Positions 1 to 12,425 of a stretch of DNA of 64,000 nucleotides are shown piece after piece. Both the position numbers and the translations under genes were made by a program. The first letter of the stretch is position 1, and each line of letters starts with the position of its first letter. The stretch comes from Reticulitermes speratus (Eukaryota; Arthropoda; Insecta; Blattodea; Rhinotermitidae). Location: contig JAJKFL010000042.1 of assembly GCA_021186555.1 (NCBI GenBank), positions 18,762,521 through 18,826,520 of the forward strand, given 5' to 3'. The notes under the pieces were generated by a model. The model did not search any database and was not told where the DNA came from. It saw only the letters and a program-made list of their open reading frames with translations.

Positions 1-2208
1 TATTAGAAGTTGTTATTCCTATTGTTACGTTTCCATGAATTAAATTAAAGTTCAAAATCAAACAGAGTAAAAATTTATAAGATTTATGTAAGCTAGTTTT
101 TTTGTTTTGGATTTTATCTCTGATTTTGTTTATTTCATTTTGCTTATCTAATGTTTCATTTTCAGTTGTTAATTGGCCCTATGTCATTGTGTGTCGTAGT
201 AGGTGTAGGTGTGTTTAAATTGCTACAATTGTGCGATAAACACAAATTACTAATGTCTTCTTTTTTTTGTTTTCCCCAGTCATGGCAGGTCAGACTTCCT
301 GTGTTAAGTGTTTGCTTGTTGCTAGAGCAAGAATAAATAATTAAAACAGTTTTCTTTGTAGAAATAATAAATATTAACATTAAGTAATTGGTTGTTACAA
401 ATAAATTTTTTTCCACTTTATATTGTCTGTTAATGAAAGGCAATGAACCGAGCCCATAAGTTTAAGATGCGGATAAATGTAACCTATAGAGAATCTAAAA
501 TTAAGCAATGTCTTATTGGCAAAAATAAAACAGAATAGATAAAATTATGATAAAAGCAGGACCAATAATCAGTGTCAACAAGGGGGGGGGGGCGCTGGTG
601 CAAATTACCCTGGTCCGGCCGTTTCGAAGGGGTTCCGAACTCCGACTATCTTGCATGTGTTTTTGTCTTTCTCGGTAGTATCACCATTTGTCGATTGTAC
701 AATTTGACCCTTTCAGACCACACCCAAGTCATCCTGCAACTAAGACTCTGTCTTTTCGATTTAGTGTAAAGGTTTTTAGCCGGTCCGCCCTTGTTGGGAG
801 GGGAGAGGCCGAAAACTTTTTCACCAGGACCAGACCCCGCTATCGGCGGCTTGACAATAATAAACTTTCTGTATATTCCACTAAATAACTAAAGGTCAGA
901 AAACCAAAATAGATTCCTTTTTGGAGATCCTACTCCTTTCAAACATTAATATTTTCCTTTCATGGAGTTTGTACCACCCGTACCCCTTATCATCCGATAA
1001 CATCTGACAGGTTACCTTGCTTCTGTTATTTTTGGAATATTTAGTAAAATATTTCAGAATCATACTAAATAGCGATACTGCTGGAAGATTAGTTTCTAAT
1101 GTAACATTGCCAGAATACGTAAAATCATTAACTAAGTTTAAATTAGTGCAATTTTTTCAAGGTGTTAGTAAATGTCAGTTTTGTTAAGGCACTGCTTACG
1201 AAAGTAAAAGTATGTTCAAAGCCGGAAGAATCAGTTTATAACGTATGAACGCTAATACATTCCATGTGTGCATGACGAATGTAACTTTGTACCTGTAGAG
1301 TGGTTGTGAACTGAGGGGCGGGGCCCACGGTCGCTGCAACCACTTATATCAGAATGAGCACAATGGGCCTAGCATAAACAATCAAACTGTGACTGTAATT
1401 AAACAGAACAAAAAACAGAAATACAGGTGGTGTTAATTTAGGCTTCTTGTACCGGTTATTAAATTATTCTCATCCCATCATGCTTCAAAATCCTTCTGCT
1501 CTTTTAGAAGCGCTAAAAATCTCATTCCAGTTTTCGTTCCCTGGACTTTATTCTTTGAAACAACGTCAAGAGTTCAGTAGCTTTCTCATTTTCCGGGCAA
1601 TTACAACGTAGCCCTTTTTTTGCATGCCCAATTTCTTTATTTTAATTACGTTCTTTAGTCTTTGTCATCAGTGTATCCCCCCTTTGTTTCACTTTCCTTT
1701 AAACTCCTTATCCGGGATATTTTTAAAACCTTTACGTACAGAAAAGAAAAACACTTTGAACGGAAATTGGCTTTCTAAAGGAGAAGGGACACTGAACAGC
1801 TGACATATTTGGGCAAATGGAAACAGGAATTTTTTAGTTAGAAAGATATAACACAATCTTTAGGTTTTTATGAGTCAAGTAGACTGAAAGTGACATTGAC
1901 TCCACATTACATAACATACTTTCGTATGTGTACGTTACGTTTTTTGAGGTACTTATATTTCATTATTTCAAGATTTTGAAACTTTGGTTACACTTTCCTA
2001 AACCACGTTTTCTTCAACTGATAGGTAAAATGGCAACAAGATTTTTGTTAAAATGGGGTTTGACATGGACGTATATACGAATCCCTCCTCACACTTTGCT
2101 TCATACTTCACTTGCCACCAAGAGACCTCGGTAACTTCCGGATGTATAAAGTCCGAACAATTTAAATTTTATTTTTAATTTTATGTTACTTATACCGTGC
2201 ACATTCCT
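1..2208. other. Unassigned AT-rich sequence
   Basis: No recognisable gene. A GC-richer patch at about 583-850 begins with a run of ten G and carries two overlapping short + frames (65 and 66 codons, 572-888). Neither has a recognisable motif. Another GC patch near 1310-1340 has no open frame of note. The remainder has the base composition and stop density of non-coding insect DNA. Confidence 0.6.
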
Positions 2209-2532
2209 GCAATTAATATATCAACCAACAAATGCACTTAATAAAGTACAATTCATGACAAGTATTAAATTCCTACATTTTCTGCACCGGGGTGCTATCC
2301 TCAGGGAGTTTTTTAAAAAAAGGGATATAAGCCCAAAAAGTTAATCTAGATATTAAAATGCAATACCTAGATTTGGAATTACAATACAACACGTAGATTA
2401 ACGTGTTGGGCTTATATTTTTTTTTCTAAAAATTCACTGAGGCACCTCGGTGCCGAAACATGTAGGATTTTAATATTTTTCATGAATTGTATTACACTAA
2501 ATGCATTTTTTATTGTTTTATTAATTGTAATT
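2209..2532. repeat. Foldback (long inverted repeat) element, about 320 bp
   Basis: The left arm (about 2209-2350) and right arm (about 2393-2532) are imperfect reverse complements, separated by a centre of about 40 bp. Matching blocks in the same order include acaattcatga, a tattaaa/atcctaca block, a gcaccg-ggtgc block followed by cctcag, an A-rich run, and ataagcccaa followed by gttaatcta. Several indels separate the arms, so this is an old element. It has no coding capacity and resembles a foldback or MITE-type non-autonomous DNA element. The family is unknown and I could not fix a target-site duplication. Confidence 0.7.
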
Positions 2533-3925
2533 ATTTCCTGGTACCCTGTCTTGAAGTGATAAGTACTGAAAACGTTTGAGGAGTGGGTTAAACTGGAAAC
2601 CAACTTGTGACATTTGGTTAATGACACGAAGTTTTTTGGGAAGTCTAAAATATTGTTTTTTGAAACTCACAGTTATGTGGATCTTTTAATACCGTCTAAA
2701 CATGTGTCCCTTATGTCCACACAATCCGTATTTATGATTAATTCATTTAGTCCCTTCGGTCTGTAGGATTACCACACTGAACGTCGGAGCATTCCAATGT
2801 ACTCCACTATGAGACAGACCGGTTCCTAAGCTCAGCCTTTCCCGTGCCTGTAGTCAATCCTCTCTGCGCGTAAGACGACATCCTTCGGTACGTAAGAACA
2901 GATATCGCGGTGCAGAAGGTCTCTTCTTTCATTTCATGCCGCAGCCCACACTGCTCATGAAGCAGTCCCTGCAAGTCGTCCCTTACGTCCATATGATTGG
3001 GCTTCTAATCCCGAATATCACTATCCCTAAGTGAAAGCTGAAGAATTTTTTGCCATAGGCTACAACTTTTCTTACGCATTTCACTAAAGGGCACCGAATG
3101 GAATCATGCTGTCTTATGTCTTCGTCCAGTAGTCTGCTATTCAGCCGTGTTTGTGCACGAAAGTCAGCACTTATCTTTCATGTGAAAGACGTGAAATGTA
3201 ACAACATATTTATAATATATAATGGCTGTTTGTCTATAAATTTCGTTGTTCTCACATTTCGATTCCGTCAGATCCCTAAAGACTCTTTGCAATGAATCCT
3301 CGGGAGATCTTTCTGAAAAAGTAAAAAAGCTTTAATCCGATTCCACGGTTTGCGATGGCTCCCTCTCTGTGTCATTCCTCAAGCTGTTGGTTCTTCAGAT
3401 TCTCACCGCTTAAGACCAGCTTCGCCCTTAAGACACTCATGTGGAATTTGTTGTACAAAGAGTGGTCCAGGAACCGGTTTCTCTCTGCCTGCTTCAGCTT
3501 CGCTCTCTCAATTATTCTCCCACAAATTCTCGGTATATGCATTCATTTGTCTGCCACTGACGCAATGTAGTGTAGACGCTGACAGCGTCGCTAAATAAAG
3601 AGTTGAGGCGTTCAATCAAAAACTGGTCTACTAAAAAGATGATATTAATGGTGGTTGTGATGCATATCATGGCCGTTTTAACGTGTAAGCTAGAGAAGTT
3701 ACAGCTTAGGGCCTCACATTAAAAGGGGGTGTTATTAAAAAAATTAAATTCATTTTTAAATAATGGAAATCACGATAAAAATAATGCTAATTATCATTAT
3801 TATTATTAACTCGTGTGGGTGGTGCTATACTTTTATTAACCGTAAATACTGCTACTATATGCAATAGAGTACACCAGATGTATTAGGTTTATAAACGAAA
3901 AAGCTTTCAGTTCGCGCATGGCGTC
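2533..3925. other. Unassigned sequence ending in a SINE-like tail
   Basis: No gene recognised. Overlapping + frames at 3350-3598 (82 and 71 codons) have no motif. The stretch 3583-3599 (cagcgtcgctaaataaa) matches the 3' tail of SINE family 3 seen at 30649 and 42241, so a degraded SINE copy probably lies just upstream; its 5' limit cannot be placed. Confidence 0.45.
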
Positions 3926-3946
3926 ATATATATATATATATATATA
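3926..3946. repeat. (TA)n microsatellite
   Basis: About ten TA units directly abutting the palindromic element at 3947. It may have provided the TA insertion target. Confidence 0.9.
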
Positions 3947-4024
3947 CAGGGCATTCACAAAAGAATGGTGCGGTTTCAATAGTGATTCCTATTGAAACCG
4001 CACCATTCTTTTGTATATGCCCTG
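3947..4024. mobile_element. Palindromic MITE-like element, copy 1 (78 bp)
   Basis: The left arm (3947-3982) and right arm (3989-4024) are 36-bp reverse complements with two mismatches and a 6-bp loop. The element starts cagggcatt and ends in gccctg, and is flanked by TA on both sides (3945-3946 and 4025-4026). A second element of exactly the same length and ends lies at 27942-28019. TA target duplications and short terminal repeats fit a Tc1/mariner-type non-autonomous element. No transposase source is visible in the window. Confidence 0.75.
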
Positions 4025-4026
4025 TA

Positions 4027-5349
4027 TATAGTTTCACTAAACACTAATAAAAATAATTCTCAAATTTTTATGTTCTTAGTTTAATTGATATTGTCGCTAT
4101 TATCACAGCACCTAACTTCTTTTGTGTTCTTATTCATATTATTGTTATTTTAAAAACAATAAAAATATATGTAAGTATGTAGCATTTTATACGTACACTT
4201 CCACAAGCTTCAAAAACAATTAAACCTAAAATTTAGTAGAGGGGAAGGGGACCCTTAATGTTAAAGTTTAGAGGCCACAACACGCAAAAGTCCCGCCCTG
4301 ACACAGATATTGATGGCACAGGCTTCAAATGGCTTTTAGACACTACCTCATTTAGAATGAATCTGAAGCTGTCTCGCTGCAGACAGTCTTTTTCTGCCAA
4401 TTTTTCTTTTTTTGCTCTTATCTTACATTTCGCTGATCTACAAAGTACATTTACCCGCAGTCATCATAAACTACTGCGGTAGCTTCTACATTAAAACACA
4501 TCAAATTAAAAAGAATATATTAATTGAATTTTCTATGTCAGTAAACAACCGGGCTAAAACACTGGGGTAAGTCGAAGTTCCAGACTTGGAAACAAATTTT
4601 TAAACGAAAATATGAAGTCTAATTCAAACGTAGCGCTTCTATATAATTGTAAATTACAGAAAATTTATAAATTGGAAGAACTAATTTTGTGTGCTTATTT
4701 TTATACACGATTTTATGTTTTGTCATCATCTTTGATTTTGTGAAAATTATCAGAAGCAAAATGAAAAATGCGTACTGTCCCTATGCTCATACATTTTAAC
4801 AAAAGCCGAAATAATTTTTCAGAGTTTTGCGAGTGTTTAGAAAATAGTTGAAAATATTTTCATCCGCAATTACCAAACTTTTTCTTACTTTATTCTGTAT
4901 CTGGCACTGTTAAATATTTAAAAAGGTGTTCTTAAAACCTATTTTTCTCTTGCCTATATTTATAGTACTACATATCTCTCACTTGCATTGTTGTTATGCT
5001 ATTTCTTGTTACATATTATTTAATCAGGCCTTCAGGATATATACGTATTAAATTTGTCAGATATATCATTAAGGATTTTCATCTTCGTCATAAAGTAATT
5101 ATTGACTTACTAAGTAGTACATCACGCAAATGTGTATCGTACTCGTATACTTGCCTTCCAACCCCGGCCGAATTTCTCGTAATGATCTTCAATTTTTCAT
5201 TAATTTTCGTCATCAGGACTTAGGCTAAAGAACATTTTCGCACACCCGCCATACTGAGAGTGTATTATATATAGGTATTTTCTTAACAACTGCTACATGT
5301 AAGACCTGTTACCATACATAAGTTCAGAAGCGCAAGGCACTTTGCTCTA
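4027..5349. other. Unassigned sequence
   Basis: No gene, RNA or repeat recognised. The longest frames, 4258-4482 and 4996-5223 (+), are 74-75 codons without motifs. Confidence 0.5.
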
Positions 5350-5712
5350 ATGTGTCTCTTCCGGCTCAAAGATTCGCTCCCCCAAAGTGTTGTTACTTCT
5401 GATTCTACAAAATCGCAAATTACGGCTTATGATGGCCTCCATCTGCTTATGAAGTTTGAAAAAAAATGGTTGAGTAGGTCAGAGACTAAAATGGGCAGCG
5501 CACGCACACACGAATTTTATAAGCTTAATTTTCTCTCTGATGTAGGGAACGTGGGGACAATAGTTGTCATACAACATTGCCCAACCTTTGTTGAACGTGG
5601 TTGCGAACTTCCGACGCTGGACTGCGAAGAGTGCGATATACTAAAACAAGAAATGTATTTACAATTACGCTGTTCTTTATTATATATATATATATATATA
5701 TACTTAATTTAA
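5350..5712 (+). other. Unrecognised 120-codon open frame
   Basis: An ATG-to-stop frame of 120 codons, the longest + frame outside repeats. The predicted peptide is mixed, with no signal peptide, membrane segment or known motif. It contains two Cys in the stretch LDCEECD. The last eight residues come from a (TA)n microsatellite (about 5679-5702), giving an alternating Y/I tail that argues against a real C-terminus. There is no clear splice context or polyadenylation signal close by. It is more likely a chance frame than a gene, though an exon cannot be excluded from sequence alone. Confidence 0.15.
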
Positions 5713-7318
5713 ATGAAAATATTAGGTTATTTTTAAGAACTCTTCATATAATTTGTTTTATTTAGTGGGATTCCATTTTTCTTCCAGTTTCAGTGGATGT
5801 GGGATTTTGTACAGCTTTACCTACCACCTGGCCTTAAATCTTTATGTTAGTACATATATCAATTTCATTTGCAACATTTACTGATGGATTTTAGGGCAGC
5901 TGAAAATTAAATGAATTTTCTCATCAGCTTAGAGAGCAATAAATCGCATATATTGGATTATTGCTGTTCTGTAAGTGTATTCAAATCTCTTTGTCAATTT
6001 TACAGACTAATCTTGTAATTTGATCTACATGAGCGAACTGAAACATACATTGCACGGAATAACAAACACCAAACCAACAAAGAACGTTCTAACCTAACAA
6101 TGGATGCATTTCATTTATAACCGAATGACTTATTTTCTGTCGGCTTCTATACCAACCCGTCAATGTGCGTACTGTTTTTAGCCTCTTTCGTTTTAAGAAG
6201 CGGCCAGGAGGCTAATTTCAAATTTAGGAATTAAAAGGGTTTTTTTAAGTATAAAAAGAATGAAAGCAAAAGTTAAATCTCCATGCCACAGACTTCTCCT
6301 CTACAAGCTAGTAGTCACTCACCTCTTTGTCAAGGCACCTACGTTCTAATCAATTTAATTTTTTTTTTGCCTATTTCAAAGTTACTTGCCACCTGCTCCT
6401 CTACCGAGCAATATAAATCCAGTTACGGCTTTAGGTGCTATTTATTTACCATCCATTTTAATGTTATATTCCCTTCTACATTTATGTCTTCTTACTTATC
6501 TCTGATGTTCAGGTTTTTCAACCAAAAGTCTATTTGTATTTTCATGTATGAAGAAGATACAATAATATATTATCCTGGGGTTAGTAGGCACTTCCCTGGA
6601 AATACGTAAAGTGACTTAACTAATGAACAACTACTTACATTATTAAAAAGCTATTATACTTACTGTTTAACTGATAGATATTACAAACTATACTAAGCTA
6701 TAATTGAGGCCCCTTCAAACAATCGTGTAGGTGGAGAAATATAAAACAAAGCTTTTGGCAGAACTTCAGGCACTGATATTAAACTAGGCATTTGTTCACA
6801 CTGGAAAAGAGCTGCAGCTTCTCGCATTTCATTTTTTTTGGTAACTGTATGGGAGACTTAAAAATTCAAGGTACGCTTATTATGCTTTTTGTTTTTAATA
6901 TATTTTTTATGAATATAATTAAGATACTCTTCCGTATTTACTCCGTCGTTTTAGACGTTTACCCATACTTCTTCTACGTGGGTGGTAAATTGATATATTT
7001 TTATAGTCTTGGCAATCTATACAAGAGTTGTAGAGCAAATCCTTTCTCTGTGAATGTTTCTCCCTTTATAAAAATCCAAAATTCGGCGTTTCCGGGGTGG
7101 TTCGCTCCTCGAAATTTGTTTCGATGAAAGATTAACACCAATTTCAGTTTTCAAGATTTAAGTACCTAACTGCAAGTTCATTATAAAGCATGCAGCTTTC
7201 CTTTCCTTATTCACAATCTAAAACTTTTGTAATAGTTCCATGTTTGAATGTCACTTACATGTTTAACATTTTATACATTATCAAATGGCATGACAGCCAC
7301 AAAGAATCTAATATGAAT
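5713..7318. other. Unassigned sequence
   Basis: No feature recognised. The frames at 6283-6609 and 6792-7127 (+; 108 and 111 codons) are rich in Phe, Ile, Leu and Tyr, as expected from T-rich DNA, and show no family motif. Confidence 0.5.
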
Positions 7319-7372
7319 TAATTCATTCTGTAGTCTGTCTTACGACAGGTCCGTAGCCTCTTCCAAAGCGAG
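7319..7372 (-). mobile_element. LINE B 3'-end stub (very short 5'-truncated copy)
   Basis: About 51 bp of this segment, read on the minus strand, are identical to the 3' end of the LINE remnant at 15904-15957. Both encode the terminal peptide GRGYGPVVRQTTE followed by a stop. Extreme 5' truncation is typical of non-LTR retrotransposition, so this is probably a tiny insertion. The match ends inside an attaattc sequence. Confidence 0.7.
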
Positions 7373-7418
7373 ATATGAATACTGTTCTAAAGTACTGTAT
7401 TCTAGGAAAATCATTCTT

Positions 7419-7490
7419 CGTGTGATCGTGAAGCCTCGAAAAATGAGGCGGTCTAGGCCGCCAAGGGGCTGTCGAGCCATTGGAAAAAAT
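7419..7490 (+). mobile_element. SINE family 1, 3' tail fragment
   Basis: Contains the family 1 tail blocks seen at 30190-30253 and 52155-52216: tgtgatcgtgaagc, a tcga-aa-tgagg block, and a final ggggctgtcgagccat. The tRNA-like head is missing. It lies about 45 bp from the antisense LINE stub at 7319. Confidence 0.65.
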
Positions 7491-9782
7491 GTTATTCTTC
7501 TGAAGTAAGAGTCCACTTAATGCTATGACGTTTTGGAGCTGGGATAAATTAAACCACAAATGTTCCAATTTGAAGGAAATAATAATCTCGTAGTTTATGT
7601 AAACCATCATAGTGCAAGGTCTGTATAAATTGGAATAATTGTGTAAAATATCCATAACACTTTCCCACCTGAAACGTCATCTATAGGGTACGTTCTGTTA
7701 CATGGTTGCTAGCTACAAGTTTTACAGATTTAAAAGCCGTACTAATATATAATGTTTTAAAAATGACCCGTGAAAAAGTTAAAAATATCCACACATTTGT
7801 TCATTCATTCGTTCATTCACGACTTTACTCTCCCTTCATTTAGATTCAATTGAAGCTGTAGTCAATAAATCAAAAGCTCCATTATATGAAATGTTGATAT
7901 TAATTTCCTGTTGCTTTAAATGAAAAGTGCATTAATGTTGCGTTAAACACTTTGGTAAATGAGATTTGTACGTTTCCTTCGCTACGGGCTCCGTCTCCTG
8001 TTGAACGTTCCATACAAAAGAATCCCTTTCTTTGAAAACTTTCGGATTTGTTATTGAGGAAGTAAATTTACTTACGGGAGCTATTTTATCTGCATAGATT
8101 CTATAGCGGTAAAGGAAGATAAAATTGTAGATAATGCGTGGGTAATAATGTGGAAGGAAAAAGTCGTTGCATACGTTGATACTCCATCGCCGTACATATC
8201 TAGGGAAGTTGCGAGAAACAAATCATGATTGGCACTTTCTGGGACGTAGTTCGAAACGGGACGGTATACCTGAAAGATGAAGTCTGTACTGGTAATAATA
8301 TTAACTTCTAGGGCAAAAATATACACACTATAAAAGGAAAAAAACAAAAGCTTAGGTAGTCTCCAGTAGGGAGGCTGGTCTAGAAATAAACACCGCAAAA
8401 GCTAAATATATATTTATGTCTCGTGAACTAAATGGAGATAAATATAACAAGAAAAATGTAACTGATAAACCAGTTGAAAGTGTAGATAATGTACATATTC
8501 GAAATGACATTAACGAATGCAGATATTTTGCATGTTGAAATTAAGAGACGATAAAATTCAGAAGATGCCTGCTGTTGCCACTCCGTCCTAAGTCTTAAAG
8601 TCTTCACTTTGCTATTTAGGAATGTGCAGCTGAGTGCCTTCGTGAATACTGTGCTGAGGAAGATCTGTTTGTGCAAGGGGAGGGAGCAACAGGAGAGAGG
8701 GGAAATGCATGATGAGAACATTGTAACTAGAGGAGCAATTATTTCATTTCCAATGGGAAACCTATTATGGTGTTACTCTTCAAGAAGCATGAATTTGACA
8801 TGGAAATTAATTGAAAACAACACTTGTAGTTAGAAATCTTTAAAACAAACACTTTTATTACTCACTTTGATTATTACAAGTTTAAAGTGGCTATTTTCCA
8901 AGATAACTAAATACAAATATTTGTTTCTTAGGAATTTCAGTGAGTTTTTATAAACCTGTACATACAGAATGTGCACATGCCTGTTTTACATCCTTACGAA
9001 TCTCAGCACGTCTCTATACAGTAAGACTTTGTGCAGTAATTGGTCAAGATTGCAGAATTTCAAATACGTTTTAATTTAAGTCAAACTTTAGTTTAAAGGT
9101 TACGTGTTGCGATAAAAAGAACTGTAACTTGGAGTAGAGAAAGAACAAACCGCTAGAGTAAAAAAGGATGAAGTAACAAGAAACTGGACTGAAAATTGAA
9201 TTCCTCTGGAATCGTATTTTCGAAGGACGATCAGCTGCGGTATGTGATTACGTTTCCAGCACTAAGTAGGAAACTGAAACTAAGGAAAGAGGTAGACTTC
9301 GTCGGGAGGGGGCGGGGGTTGGAAGAGATTCACCGGGACAACCGACCGGTCGGTCCTAAAATTGATACTACAAGAATAGATGGAGTTTTCGGAGGTATCT
9401 CTTAGTGTCATACAGACTTTCGTCGTCTGATGCAAAATATGAAGTTAAATCAGTTCCCTTCTTGACATTTACCCCACTTCTGCAGTGGAGAATAACTAAG
9501 AGCTTTCTTAAGATCAACAGTGAAACAGACATGTTGACATAAAAGCTCTTTGGTTTACGATTAAACCATTCTTTTCTTAACTAAGGCTGTTTTGAAAATT
9601 TAATTTACACGATTATCTTGACAACGAGGGAGTAGAAATAAAGATAATTATACTTTCAAGTATGTACGTCAACATCATGTTTATTTATGCTTTATTCGAT
9701 GATAGTGTTAGTAACTCGAACCATGTACCGTGCAATAGCAGATAAGTGGTGAAGAATTAGTTGAAATGGATAGAAAAGAGAG
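7491..9782. other. Unassigned sequence with a short ATTC tract
   Basis: A tetranucleotide (ATTC)n tract lies at 7799-7819. Otherwise nothing is recognised. The frames at 8081-8398 (-, 105 codons), 8428-8721 (-, 97 codons) and 9196-9405 (+, 69 codons) have no domain I can name. The last covers a GC-rich patch near 9300-9350. Confidence 0.45.
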
Positions 9783-9912
9783 AATTTGGGGCTTGGGTTA
9801 AGGTGCTCGTCCGGTACTTGTGCGGAGATTCCCAGTACCTGAGCCGAGATATGAGCCCAAAGTCTCCCGACTGCGAAGTAAATATAGTACCCACTCTACC
9901 ACCCGCAGGATA
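9783..9912 (-). mobile_element. Possible antisense tRNA-derived SINE head
   Basis: On the minus strand this reads as a tRNA-like promoter region: tggtagagtggg resembles an A box, and a degenerate B-box-like ggctcatatctc follows about 35 bases later. No matching full copy lies elsewhere in the window, and no terminal structure is complete. It is not a functional tRNA because the B box is poor and the cloverleaf does not close. Confidence 0.35.
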
Positions 9913-10929
9913 AGCAGGAAGTTAACTCTACATAATGAGCAGGCACAGTGAATTTTGTATGACTACTCATATAGATTATGTAATCGTAAATGTTTTGTGG
10001 TAAAAATGGGTATGCAAATAGGTCTATGTGGTACTGAGATGTCAGTAATTAGCTGATTAACCGGTAGAAATTTAATAACACCTATAAATTATGAGAATTG
10101 TTTAAAAGTGGCAGTAATATAGTAAACTTCTATGTACGTCATTGGGGATGGCGACATTAAAATATGTCTAGGTTTAGTTTCAGTGATCATACTTCCAGTG
10201 TCAAATAAGAAACTGTAAATTTTAGTTTCGAAATGTGTCCACAGCCCAAGAAAAATGAGTGGAAAGAAAGCGACTGGCGTAGATATTGAATGTGTACAGG
10301 GAATAAAAGGGGCAGAAAACCACCATTGTATTCTCTGTTAGAACACGGCTGTGTTGGAGCATTCCTGTACCTCTTATATAACAATGGAAGCATCCGTTCT
10401 GACCCTCTATAAGGAGGGGAGAGAAATTAAAAGAATAAATGAAAGAAATGACAGTTGCCTGGACTGAGGCACCAGGGAAATAACAATGGAGAAACATGAA
10501 AAATGAAAAGAGTCTGTGGTCTCTTGTCAGTGTAAGAAGAATGATAGAAATCTTCTTCTAACTATAGTCACACCGCGTGATAAAACTGTGTATATCTGGC
10601 TCTATTAGAGACGAATATTGGTAAGACTTTAATACTTGAAGCTCTGAAGGATTGTGACCATGGTCTAGCATCTTGCTGCAGAGACCTATGGGATATTTTC
10701 CGTTTCTAATTTTTAATTTTAACTAAAAAATTACGACATAGCCTTGTCTTTATCTTCAGGCAAGGGAAAGGATTCCTAGTTTTATAGGACATATGATGAT
10801 AATTTTTATTTATTTTCATTATTTTCTGGGTTGTAACAGTTGGCACTTATCAACCTTTTGGAGGAGTCTTTCGGTTCCATTTTTACTTCTGACCTGAAAG
10901 TGAAGGAAGCATATTCATTCTAAATACCG
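9913..10929. other. Unassigned sequence
   Basis: No gene recognised. Overlapping minus-strand frames at 10187-10497 (68 and 91 codons) show no motif. Confidence 0.5.
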
Positions 10930-11060
10930 GTAACCCTATCCATGGCTATAGCCTCCTATTTAATGGGAAATGGGGGTATATTCCTCCAGGGGTGAAGCGG
11001 CCGAAGCATGAAGCTAACAACTCAGTCATCTAGTGCCAAGGTGAAGAAGGAATAAAGCCA
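10930..11060 (+). mobile_element. SINE family 2, 3' part
   Basis: Shares the gaagcggccg...catgaagct block with the fuller copy at 14789-15108 and the tgaagg/taaaggcggccgatg block at about 37697. Homology upstream of about 10930 is uncertain, so the head is absent or decayed. Confidence 0.5.
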
Positions 11061-11840
11061 TTCGTCCGCTCCCCATACGCATTCATAGCATGCACAGAGA
11101 CAATGTATCTTCACGGGACCTGTATGACTGCGCGATCTCGTAGCCATGACGAGCGGCATCTGAATTTGCGTCGGAATAAAAACTTCGGTTCTAAAGAATA
11201 GCTTTGTCTAGCATTTCCGTGTGTAATAACACAATTTTCATGATAAAGCTTACCCCCAACATTTTATTATATCTCTCGTCTTTAAGTTTACTTATGCTAC
11301 TAGGACATCGAACACCATTCATGGCCGCCTTTCTTTCGGTTTAATTAATAATTAATATCATCCGTGTGTCGCGGAATTCCTTTGCGTAGGTTTATAATTA
11401 AGGCAAACACTTGCCGAGTGATCTAAAGGTCAAGGTAAAGGTGTCTCTGACGTAGTTTATAAAATTACCTGTAAAGCAGATTTCTTCCTTTTAGACCAAA
11501 AATTCGTGTGTTCCAATTGCATTTCTTTCTGTCGTATATTGAAATCCAACCTTGAAAACCAAAAATGTAGCATGCCATTTAATTCTGTCTTTCCTATGTT
11601 CTCTTACTGTACGGGAAGAATAAATCTTGTGGGATGTCGGAACATGGTGGTTAACCCAAGAATCGGGAAGTAAGGGAGAATAAAATTGACCGTCTGAGAG
11701 GTGGACATCCGTGCAGAAATTAAGTCTTAAAATGTGAAAGGAAAAAACCATTTGGGAGTTCTGCTCGTAGATGGGATTAGGTGTATAATATTAGAATTGC
11801 GTGAAATACAGTGTGAAGATTTGGTTTGGATTTAATTTAC
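11061..11840. other. Unassigned sequence
   Basis: No feature recognised. A minus-strand frame at 11491-11751 (86 codons) has no motif. Confidence 0.5.
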
Positions 11841-12425
11841 TGAGGATAAAATTGGCGAGGTCTTGTCATCACGGTACTGAACCTTCCTTTGTTGAAGATA
11901 CGAGTGGCGAGGTCTTGTGACAACGGTACTGAACCTTCCTTTGTTGAAGATACGAGTGGCGAGGTCTTGTGACAACGGTACTGAACCTTCCTTTGTTGAA
12001 GATACGAGTGGCGAGGTCTTGTGACAACGGTACTGAACCTTCCTTTGTTGAAGATACGAGTGGCGAGGTCTTGTGACAACGGTACTGAACCTTCCTTTGT
12101 TGAAGATACGAGTGGCGAGGTCTTGTGACAACGGTACTGAACCTTCCTTTGTTGAAGATACGAGTGGCGAGGTCTTGTGACAACGGTACTGAACCTTCCT
12201 TTGTTGAAGATACGAGTGGCGAGGTCTTGTGACAACGGTACTGAACCTTCCTTTGTTGAAGATACGAGTGGCGAGGTCTTGTGACAACGGTACTGAACCT
12301 TCCTTTGTTGAAGATACGAGTGGCGAGGTCCTGTTACTATGGTAATAAATGTTCATTTTGTTGAAACAGAAGTGGCAAGGTCTTGTGTACACCACACTGA
12401 AACCTCACTTTCCATAAAGAGCTGA
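11841..12425. repeat. 52-bp minisatellite, about 11 units
   Basis: Unit starts are at 11854, 11906, 11958, 12010, 12062, 12114, 12166, 12218, 12270 and 12322. The eight units from 11906 to 12321 appear identical to each other. The first differs at a few bases, the one at 12322 is clearly diverged, and a more decayed unit follows at 12374. A partial unit lies at 11841-11853. Because 52 is not a multiple of three and the unit has no minus-strand stop in any frame, the minus strand is open in all frames across the core, giving a 187-codon frame (11832-12395). Its peptide repeats every 52 residues (three DNA units). This looks like a tandem array, not a gene: its translation is low in information and no conserved start or domain is seen. 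Confidence 0.95.

Noticed and set aside
11832..12395. 187-codon minus-strand frame as a repetitive protein gene
   Set aside because: It is an automatic consequence of a 52-bp unit with no minus-strand stops. All frames are open, so there is no frame-specific selection.
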